A DNA stretch of 5,008 nt from Bacteroidales bacterium (lineage in GTDB: Bacteria; Bacteroidota; Bacteroidia; Bacteroidales; UBA932). Both the position numbers and the translations under genes were made by a program. A model generated the notes under the pieces. The model worked only from the letters and a program-made list of their open reading frames with translations, did not search any database and had not been told where the DNA came from. Each line of letters begins with the position of its first letter. Position 1 is the stretch's first letter. The stretch is from the NCBI GenBank assembly GCA_017958765.1, contig JAGDBY010000195.1:1-5008 (forward strand), given 5' to 3'. Shown in pieces: positions 1-5,008 of this stretch.

Positions 1-1882
1 CCATATCTCCGGTATAATAGAACGGATCCAGAACTACCAGGTTGTCTCTTTCGGCAACTGCATCATTCACCTGAGCGAGGTTCTCCTCTTCCATAAGGGC
101 GCTGGTGAAAATCAGCCACCCGCTGTCATTGTGCTCCACGAAGTTGCACAGAAGCAGGTCCGGGAGAGCTCCCGAGTCATACAGAGAAACCGGCATATAA
201 TCGGCGTCCACCATCAGGCGGAAAGTCTCTGCGACATCGAAACCGGGTGTCTGCCAATTGTGTTTAGCGGCCTCTTTCTTGAGGAGATTATATGTGTAGT
301 CGGCCTTCTGAGGCGTCCAGTATTCTTTCCATCTGGCGATATTCTCCCACTGCTGTTCCTCTGAAATAAGCAGCATCTCGGTAGAGCTGTAGCTGGAGAT
401 AACTCCCTCATTCTGAAGAGAATCCATCAGTTCATTCATAGGAACCGTCATCATTATGGCGCTGTCCAGATCGTCGGCGTACGCTGCATAATACTGGCAG
501 TAGAGAGAGCCGTTGACTCTCTGGTTGTACATATCCACCGAGCGGACCATCTTAGGCTCTTTGTAGCCAATATTGTTCAGGTCGCTGTCGAATTTGACCT
601 TGCCGGCTGTAAAGAAACTTACAATACAAAGAGCTATTAGGAGCACCACTACGACGACGTTTCTGTCGAGCGGGTAAGAGTTGATTCTCTCTATGAGCTT
701 AAAAGCTTTCTCATTCTTTTCATTATTCTCAGGTGTAAAGAAATGAGGAAGGAATATCAATGCAAACAGGGTCGTTCCCACCAAAGCCAGGGAGGCGAAG
801 ATTCCGAAATCGCGTAGGAGCTCGCTGGAGGTGAAAAGCAGACCGGCGAAAGCGCCGATTGTAGTAAGGCAGCCCAGACAAACCGGACGGGACTGCTCCT
901 CGATAACCTTCTCAGGATTCCCCACAAACTTGTAGTGGGTCAGCACGTGGATACAGTAGCTGAGCGCCACTCCCAGAACGATGGCTCCGATACCAAGGGC
1001 AATCAGAGACATCTCCCCTTTGGCCCAGTAGATGCAGGCCAGTGAGAAGAATGTTCCGTAAAGCACCGGTGAAAGGAGCAGCAGCAGGGTGTTCTTGGTC
1101 TTGAAACAGATTCCGATAAGCAGACAGATGATAATCAGCGAGATACCTACCGTCCAAAGGAGGTCTTTCTTGATCTGTCTAGAATTGAAGGTGCCCTCTA
1201 TTGCCGTGCCGTGATAGAGAATCTCACAGGAAGGATACGCATCTGACATCTTCTCCACGCTTGCGGCCATCAGATTTTCCAGCTGCGTGCACTTGGTCAT
1301 ATCCATAGTGTTGAACGCCGGAGTGAGGAAGGCCAAAGCGATGGAACTGTCCGGAGAATAGATATGATTCTCAATTATCGTGAATGAGCCCAGTGAAGGG
1401 ATAAAATCCTTCCCTTCGGTCTCCACGATCCTGTCGATTGCCTCTTCAGAGAGCAGTGTGTCGAGCATTGTATAGAAATCCTCATTCAGATGGCAAGGGA
1501 GCGCCTCCATCCCGTAATAGAGGATGTTCATTATATCGTCGCTGTCGAGTTTGTACAGAACGTTGTCAATAATCTGATTGCTGTCGCCTTCGGAGAGCAT
1601 CTCGATGAACTCGTCGGTAACTGCATTCAGGGTATTGACATCTACATTCTCGCTGCGGGGAACAACTTCGATAAATACCTTATCCTTAATGCGGATATCG
1701 CCGAAAGCCACTTCGCTTTCACTGCTCTTCTCCGTCTTCGGAAGGAGCATGGCGATATTCTCGTTCAGCTTGATTTTCAGGCCGAAATAGGCGAAAATCA
1801 AGGTGGATGAGATTAATACGATATAGAATACAGATTTATGCTTGGCGAAAAACCTGTATATAGCAAGGAAAAATTTAGACAT
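1..1882 (-). CDS. MMPL/RND-superfamily inner-membrane exporter, C-terminally cut by the window edge
   Basis: An uninterrupted reading frame runs from ATG at 1882-1880 to the left edge (627 codons, no stop seen). Visible layout: TM1 at about residues 14-31; a large extracytoplasmic domain at about 32-238; a cluster of TM2 (241-260), TM3 (265-287), TM4 (291-314), TM5 (333-351) and TM6 (359-382); a charged Asn/Glu/Lys-rich cytoplasmic linker (384-400); TM7 (409-425); then the start of a second periplasmic domain. This is the first half plus part of the second half of the duplicated RND fold. Family lengths of about 780-800 residues would leave roughly 160 residues, including the last TM bundle, outside the window. 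Members export lipids, pigments or other hydrophobic molecules; the substrate here cannot be told. TM4 carries Ser308-Tyr309 where MmpL-type pumps have Asp-Tyr. The start codon directly follows the upstream protease stop, implying translational coupling. The superfamily call is firm; the subfamily is an inference. Confidence 0.88.
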   Translation of the reverse strand, partial: MSKFFLAIYRFFAKHKSVFYIVLISSTLIFAYFGLKIKLNENIAMLLPKTEKSSESEVAFGDIRIKDKVFIEVVPRSENVDVNTLNAVTDEFIEMLSEGDSNQIIDNVLYKLDSDDIMNILYYGMEALPCHLNEDFYTMLDTLLSEEAIDRIVETEGKDFIPSLGSFTIIENHIYSPDSSIALAFLTPAFNTMDMTKCTQLENLMAASVEKMSDAYPSCEILYHGTAIEGTFNSRQIKKDLLWTVGISLIIICLLIGICFKTKNTLLLLLSPVLYGTFFSLACIYWAKGEMSLIALGIGAIVLGVALSYCIHVLTHYKFVGNPEKVIEEQSRPVCLGCLTTIGAFAGLLFTSSELLRDFGIFASLALVGTTLFALIFLPHFFTPENNEKNEKAFKLIERINSYPLDRNVVVVVLLIALCIVSFFTAGKVKFDSDLNNIGYKEPKMVRSVDMYNQRVNGSLYCQYYAAYADDLDSAIMMTVPMNELMDSLQNEGVISSYSSTEMLLISEEQQWENIARWKEYWTPQKADYTYNLLKKEAAKHNWQTPGFDVAETFRLMVDADYMPVSLYDSGALPDLLLCNFVEHNDSGWLIFTSALMEEENLAQVNDAVAERDNLVVLDPFYYTGDM

Positions 1883-2647
1883 CTATTTGGTGTAGTTGTC
1901 AGCCTTCTCTTTGATCCTCTCTGCTCTCACTGCACTGTCAGGGTGAGAAGAGAACATCTTCTGTACAAGAGTGTACTGACTGCCGCCTGCCATCTTCACA
2001 AGCTTGTTCAGGGCATTGTACATTCCGTACGGATCGCGGCCGAGCTTAGTAGAGAATTGGAAACCGTAATCGTCAGCTGCAAATTCCTGCTTCTGTGAGA
2101 ACTGTGAACTGATATACATTTCACCGAGGTCGCCGAGAGCTTGACTTGCGATTGCCCCCACTGAACCGGCAGCTCCGATAACTCCGCGGGCTGCTGCAGT
2201 CAGGTAAGCATTCTTCATGGCTCTCTTTGTATCCTGATGCACTACGTGGCCGATTTCGTGACCGATAATGGCCAATAGCTCATCGTCGTTCATAAGGTCC
2301 ATCAGACCGCTGTAAACTCTGATAGAGCCGTCACCGCAAGCGAATGCGTTAACCTCGTTTTTCTGATAGACTTTGAAATTGATAGGAATACCCTCAACTT
2401 CGGTAATACCGGCCAAAACACGCGCAAGTCTCTGAGCGTATGCGCCGTTGTCTATCTTGTTCATTAAATCCTGTTCGAGAACAGTTCTTTGGCTCAATGC
2501 TATGATTTGAGCGTCAGATATTGAAGCGGCAGTCAAGGCCGCTGAAGCTGCCTGAGCCAGCTGAGCCTGGTTCCAGTTAACTCTGCCCAATACTCCGCAT
2601 CCCGTGAGCATTGTGACTGCAAGTACGATGGATAGAATCTTTTTCAT
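1883..2647 (-). CDS. M48-family zinc metalloprotease lipoprotein (LoiP/YcaL-like)
   Basis: 254 residues, close to the size of the E. coli lipoprotein proteases LoiP and YcaL. The N-terminus is a type II signal peptide with lipobox LTGC, making Cys17 the lipidated residue. No acidic residues follow Cys17, so the Bacteroidota surface-export signal appears absent and the protein probably faces the periplasm. An Ala/Gln-rich helix (about 28-60) precedes the peptidase domain (about 65-250). The catalytic motif HEIGH spans 130-134 (zinc ligands His130 and His134, catalytic Glu131). Glu188 of the ExxAD motif (188-192) is the likely third ligand. The conserved SSHPDSAVRAERI segment near 233-245, with His235, closes the active site as in other M48 enzymes. 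Family members degrade misassembled outer-membrane proteins, a role that would suit its place beside an outer-membrane receptor, though this is inference. The TAG stop at 1885-1883 touches the exporter ATG. The start is fixed by the signal peptide and a preceding TAGGGA. Confidence 0.93.
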   Translation of the reverse strand: MKKILSIVLAVTMLTGCGVLGRVNWNQAQLAQAASAALTAASISDAQIIALSQRTVLEQDLMNKIDNGAYAQRLARVLAGITEVEGIPINFKVYQKNEVNAFACGDGSIRVYSGLMDLMNDDELLAIIGHEIGHVVHQDTKRAMKNAYLTAAARGVIGAAGSVGAIASQALGDLGEMYISSQFSQKQEFAADDYGFQFSTKLGRDPYGMYNALNKLVKMAGGSQYTLVQKMFSSHPDSAVRAERIKEKADNYTK

Positions 2648-2690
2648 TCCCTAGATAATTTATCCGCCAAAGATAACTTATTTTAGGGAA
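2647..2690 (-). promoter_or_regulatory. Intergenic hairpin covering the protease ribosome-binding region
   Basis: On the minus strand the receptor-protease junction folds into one long hairpin. A 7-bp outer stem (TTCCCTA at 2690-2684 with TAGGGAA at 2653-2647) is followed by a small internal loop. Next come a 4-bp stem (2681-2678 with 2658-2655), a G-A mismatch, a 5-bp stem (TTATC at 2676-2672 with GATAA at 2664-2660) and a 7-nt loop. The outer 3' arm contains the Shine-Dalgarno-like TAGGGA and the A of the protease ATG. The 4-bp stem contains the receptor stop codon TAA. A ribosome finishing the receptor would melt the 5' arms and free the start, so translational coupling is the simplest reading. 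No U-tract follows, so it is not a terminator. The pairing was found by eye; the function is inferred. Confidence 0.45.
2668..2675 (-). promoter_or_regulatory. Candidate Bacteroidota -7 promoter box for the protease-exporter pair
   Basis: TATCTTTG matches the Bacteroidota housekeeping -7 consensus TAnnTTTG at every defined position. It lies 2 nt downstream of the receptor stop codon. Transcription would begin near 2663-2660, leaving a leader of roughly 13-16 nt before the protease ATG. The nearest TTTG that could serve as the -33 element is at 2704-2701, giving a 25-nt spacer, longer than the usual 19-21 nt, so the match is imperfect. If real, it would let the protease and exporter be expressed independently of the TPP riboswitch. 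Confidence 0.33.
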
Positions 2691-4708
2691 AAACGCACTG
2701 CAAATGAGAAGTTTGTTCCCGGTTGAGGGAAATAATAACCTCCTGCATATCCGTAAGAAACATACTTTGCATTAAAGAGGTTGTTCACGTTGAGATTGAA
2801 CTCAAGAGTTTTCCATTTCAGTCCGCACTCCAGATTTGAGACAAAATATGCAGGCAGAGCGTACTCTTCGGTAGATTGATTGTCGCAGTACTGCTTTCCG
2901 ATATACTTTCCGCTGAGTTTTATGTAGGAGCCCTGCGAAGGGAACAGAGTCATCTGAGCCATAGCCACCGCGCTCGGAGAATATGACAGGTCGCCTATCC
3001 CCACAACTTTGTTGATACTGAAAGTTGCATTGGCATCCAGACGGAAGAATCTGACAGGGGCCCAGCCCGCAGCCAGCTCCACTCCCCTTCTGAAACTCTT
3101 GTCCACATTCTCTTTGATCATATAGCCGTCGGCGTCGATCTTTCCGGTCGTAACGAGCTGATCTTTATACTCCATCAGGTAGATATTCCCTTCGAAAGAG
3201 AATCTGTCGAGAGCCAGTCTGTATCCCAGCTCATAGTCGAACATCGTCTCCGGCTTGATGTCGCCTCCCGCCTCAAGAATATCCGTCCTGGAGGGTTCTT
3301 TGTGGCCGATTGCCACGGATGCATAGAGGGTGTTGCGAGAATTGATATTGAACAGCAATCCAGCCTTAGGATTGACAAAATTGTATTTGAAAGAATAGTC
3401 TATATCGCCCGTTTCGAGAAGTCCTCTGAGGTTATAGTCTATGTGTCTGAACTGAAGGTCTCCCCAAGCCACCAGACGTCCAGTGAGGTTGTAGCGGGCA
3501 TTCACGAATCCGCCGTAATCTGCTTTGAATGAGTTATTTCTGTAGAGCTCAGGTGAAGGGGCAGTGGAATAGTTCTTCCAGATCACCGTACCCCAGTGGT
3601 TTCCTCCGTACACGGAACCGTTCAGGCTGGCGGACATTCTGAGTCTGTTCCCGATATAATTGACGGTGGACATCAGCACATAGTAGTTGTTGCCCATATT
3701 GCTCCTCGTAACTGAGTCTCTGAACAGGTTGTTGACTGCGAGCTCCTGGTGATAATTCTCATAGAAACCGTCTCCCCTTGTGTAATTGAGAGTTGAGACC
3801 ACATTCCAGTTAGGAGAGATCACGTATTTATGGTGGAGCTGAACGTGCTGCTGCTGATAATTGTCGCTCTCATTCTCGTAGAATACCACATTGCGATTCT
3901 CGTCAAAGTGCATTCCGGCAGGGTTGAAACGGCGGTCCCTTGCAATCTCCTCAGCCGTAACACCGTTCCAGGTGATACCTGTACGCTGGTTGCCGATCAG
4001 GTAGAGAAGGGTGAAATTATGCTTCTTCCCCTCTTTTGACATAGTCACAAAACCGGAATTGAGGTTGGACCATCCGCCTCTCAGAAAACCGTCGCTGTGA
4101 GAATAAGAATAGGCTGCATCTGCGCCGAAACCGTTTGCTGTCTTGCCGGTTGAGACGAATACCGAGCCTACAAACGTGTTGAACGAGCCGTAAGACAGAT
4201 CCGTCGAGATGTTGAATCTGTCGGAAGCCGGATTGGACTCCATATTGACGCTGGCTCCGAAGGCTCCGGTTCCGGCCGACGAGGTACCGATACCTCTCTG
4301 CACCTCCACTGAGTTCAGATAGCGCTGAAGGGTCGGAAGGTTAACCCAGAATACCTGCTGAGACTCTGCGTCGTTGATGGTCACACCGTTGAAGGTGACA
4401 TTGGTCCTTGTGGCGTCGTTGCCTCTGATGGTGATTCTGGAGTATCCCAGGCCAGTACCTCCTTCGGTGGTGGCTACAACTGAAGGCAAAAGCTCCAGAA
4501 TTGTTGGGATTGAGGACTCTGCAGATGCACCTTTGAGAGCCTGCTTCTCCACTGTCGAGTGGGCTACAGGTGTTTTGGAATCTACACGGTGAGCGGAGAC
4601 AATAATACTGTCAAGGCGTTCGTGAACGGTGAATGGATCGGGATCGTCAGCAAATGCTGAAAACGGGAATACGGATATTCCCAGAAGAAGAATAAGTAAT
4701 TTTTTCAT
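2678..4708 (-). CDS. TonB-dependent outer-membrane receptor, predicted thiamine uptake
   Basis: 676 residues. A type I signal peptide ends at about Ala20 (SAFA, then DDPDPF). A TonB-box-like stretch, DSIIVSAHR (33-41), follows. The plug domain spans about 45-155, with typical elements such as RITIRGND (91-98), FNGVTIND (106-113) and VEVQRGIGTSS (134-144). The rest is a 22-strand-type beta-barrel rich in aromatic and Asn/Gly residues, closing with the C-terminal receptor signature VNNLFNAKYVSYGYAGGYYF and PQPGTNFSF (641-669). There is no N-terminal carboxypeptidase-regulatory-like domain and no SusD-type partner nearby, so it is not a glycan-type SusC. The substrate comes from context: a TPP riboswitch immediately precedes the ATG, as seen for predicted thiamine receptors in other Bacteroidota. 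Energy would come from TonB-ExbBD, not encoded here. The protease gene follows after 30 bp. Receptor family is certain; thiamine as ligand is a strong inference, but a phosphorylated form or precursor is possible. Confidence 0.95.
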   Translation of the reverse strand: MKKLLILLLGISVFPFSAFADDPDPFTVHERLDSIIVSAHRVDSKTPVAHSTVEKQALKGASAESSIPTILELLPSVVATTEGGTGLGYSRITIRGNDATRTNVTFNGVTINDAESQQVFWVNLPTLQRYLNSVEVQRGIGTSSAGTGAFGASVNMESNPASDRFNISTDLSYGSFNTFVGSVFVSTGKTANGFGADAAYSYSHSDGFLRGGWSNLNSGFVTMSKEGKKHNFTLLYLIGNQRTGITWNGVTAEEIARDRRFNPAGMHFDENRNVVFYENESDNYQQQHVQLHHKYVISPNWNVVSTLNYTRGDGFYENYHQELAVNNLFRDSVTRSNMGNNYYVLMSTVNYIGNRLRMSASLNGSVYGGNHWGTVIWKNYSTAPSPELYRNNSFKADYGGFVNARYNLTGRLVAWGDLQFRHIDYNLRGLLETGDIDYSFKYNFVNPKAGLLFNINSRNTLYASVAIGHKEPSRTDILEAGGDIKPETMFDYELGYRLALDRFSFEGNIYLMEYKDQLVTTGKIDADGYMIKENVDKSFRRGVELAAGWAPVRFFRLDANATFSINKVVGIGDLSYSPSAVAMAQMTLFPSQGSYIKLSGKYIGKQYCDNQSTEEYALPAYFVSNLECGLKWKTLEFNLNVNNLFNAKYVSYGYAGGYYFPQPGTNFSFAVRFSLK

Positions 4709-4790
4709 TTTCCTACGGCGGCATTACCCGCATCAGGTTCAAAGGGTATTTCTCAGCGTATTCTCTAAGGAGAGACAGCACCCCTAATTG
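4709..4790 (-). promoter_or_regulatory. TPP riboswitch (THI element)
   Basis: The minus strand carries the conserved TPP aptamer core in order. GGGGTGC (from 4784) forms P2 with ATACCC (4749-4744 region). A P3 hairpin, TCTCT-CCTT-AGAGA, follows. Next is the pyrimidine-binding CTGAGA at 4756-4751. Then come GAACCTGATG and the P5 hairpin GCGG-GTAATG-CCGC (4731-4718) that holds the pyrophosphate-binding side, and the P4 return strand CGTAGGA (4717-4711). Only two As separate it from the receptor ATG at 4708, so there is no room for a terminator-type expression platform. The AGGA of the aptamer 3' strand is itself the only Shine-Dalgarno-like sequence. P1 can be drawn between CAATT (4790-4786) and AAATG (4710-4706), which includes the start codon. 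TPP binding should therefore block translation initiation directly. Identification is near certain; the mechanism is inferred. Confidence 0.96.
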
Positions 4791-4799
4791 TTATTGACT

Positions 4800-4842
4800 T
4801 TATAAAATAAAAAAAGGAATGATTACCAACCACTCCTTTTTT
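4800..4842 (-). terminator. Intrinsic terminator of the tRNA-Ile/tRNA-Ala unit
   Basis: A 12-bp stem pairs AAAAAAGGAGTG (4842-4831) with CATTCCTTTTTT (4821-4810), with one G-U pair and a 9-nt loop, and continues into a T-rich tail. It begins one base after the tRNA-Ala discriminator. Because the A-rich side gives a T-run on the opposite strand too, it may also stop transcription arriving from the other direction. It separates the tRNAs from the riboswitch, so the receptor needs its own promoter or readthrough. Confidence 0.85.
4802..4829 (-). promoter_or_regulatory. Weak candidate promoter for the riboswitch-receptor transcript
   Basis: Since a terminator precedes the riboswitch by about 10 nt, a promoter should lie close by. 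TATTTTAT at 4809-4802 resembles the Bacteroidota -7 box TAnnTTTG except for the final G. TTGG at 4829-4826, in the terminator loop, could be the -33 element, but the spacer is only 16 nt. A start near 4795 would place the transcript just before the aptamer. The promoter would overlap the terminator. Evidence is positional and by eye only. Confidence 0.25.
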
Positions 4843-4843
4843 G

Positions 4844-4917
4844 TGGAGAACAAGGGAGTCGAACCCTTGACCCCCTGCTTGCAAAGCAGGTGCTCTAGCC
4901 AACTGAGCTAGTCCCCC
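4844..4917 (-). tRNA. tRNA-Ala (anticodon TGC)
   Basis: The 74-nt sequence folds into a full cloverleaf: acceptor GGGGGAC with GTTCTCC, D-stem GCTC/GAGC, anticodon stem CCTGC/GCAGG with loop TTTGCAA, and T-stem AAGGG/CCCTT with loop TTCGACT. The anticodon is TGC. The acceptor has the G3-U70 wobble pair, the main identity element for alanyl-tRNA synthetase, which confirms the assignment. The discriminator is A. CCA is not encoded (CAA follows), so it must be added after transcription. It lies 3 nt downstream of tRNA-Ile and directly before a terminator. Confidence 0.97.
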
Positions 4918-4920
4918 GAG

Positions 4921-4994
4921 TAGGACCGCGCGGAGTTGAACCGCGGACCTCTACATTATCAGTGTAGCGCTCTAACCAACTGAGCTACGATCCT
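4921..4994 (-). tRNA. tRNA-Ile (anticodon GAT)
   Basis: The 74-nt cloverleaf has acceptor AGGATCG with CGGTCCT (one U-G pair), D-stem GCTC/GAGC, anticodon stem CTACA/TGTAG with loop CTGATAA (anticodon GAT), and a T-arm with the TTCAACT loop between CCGCG and CGCGG. The discriminator is A and CCA is not encoded (CTC follows). It is the first gene of an Ile-Ala pair transcribed right to left. Only 14 bases remain upstream in the window, too few to show a promoter or a 16S rRNA end. Confidence 0.97.
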
Positions 4995-5008
4995 ATATAT
5001 AAAGGAAG

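Noticed and set aside
131..411. Short open frames on both strands near the left edge (131-364 plus, 214-411 minus)
   Set aside because: They lie wholly inside the exporter gene in other frames and show no family motif or start signal.
1490..2098. Plus-strand open frames of 70-106 codons opposite the exporter and protease
   Set aside because: They are antisense to clear coding sequence, with no recognisable domain; their openness reflects the codon use of the real genes.
2647..2690. Receptor-protease hairpin as an intrinsic terminator
   Set aside because: No U-tract follows the 3' arm; it is followed by the protease ATG, so termination is unlikely.
3175..4592. Short open frames overlapping the receptor gene on both strands
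   Set aside because: All fall within the receptor frame, whose plug and barrel motifs are continuous from start to stop.
2678..4708. Receptor as a SusC-like glycan transporter
   Set aside because: It is much shorter than typical SusC proteins, has no carboxypeptidase-like N-terminal domain and no adjacent SusD, and it sits under a TPP riboswitch.
1..5008. CRISPR array, insertion sequence, attachment site or prophage remnant
   Set aside because: No regularly spaced repeats, terminal inverted repeats, transposase or integrase were seen; tRNA 3' ends show no nearby direct duplicate within the window.

Overview
All annotated features lie on the minus strand, so the window reads right to left. 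Several features point to Bacteroidota, probably Bacteroidales: the style of the TonB-dependent receptor, a lipoprotein M48 peptidase, an MMPL/RND exporter of the type common in that phylum, AT-rich intergenic regions, and tRNAs without an encoded CCA. Genus cannot be told from this window.

Right edge (4844-4994): tRNA-Ile(GAT) followed after 3 nt by tRNA-Ala(TGC). One base after the Ala discriminator, a strong hairpin plus U-tract terminator begins (4800-4842). This pair normally sits in the 16S-23S rRNA spacer, but no 23S follows here.

Centre-right (2678-4790): a clear TPP (thiamine pyrophosphate) riboswitch aptamer abuts the start codon of a 676-aa TonB-dependent outer-membrane receptor. 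The riboswitch assigns the receptor to thiamine (or thiamine precursor/phosphate) uptake.

Centre-left and left (1-2647): a 254-aa M48-family zinc metalloprotease lipoprotein (LoiP/YcaL-like size and layout) begins 30 bp after the receptor. Its TAG stop directly touches the ATG of a large MMPL/RND-superfamily inner-membrane exporter, which runs off the left edge after 627 codons. The three genes could form one TPP-regulated envelope operon (receptor, outer-membrane quality-control protease, exporter). However, the 30-bp gap holds two signals that could uncouple the last two genes. One is a perfect match to the Bacteroidota -7 promoter box (TAnnTTTG). The other is a 44-nt hairpin that buries the protease ribosome-binding region and overlaps the receptor stop codon.

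No mobile element, CRISPR array or intact non-canonical system is visible. The points of most interest are the regulatory junctions, the missing TM4 aspartate in the exporter, and the tRNA pair outside a normal rRNA spacer.
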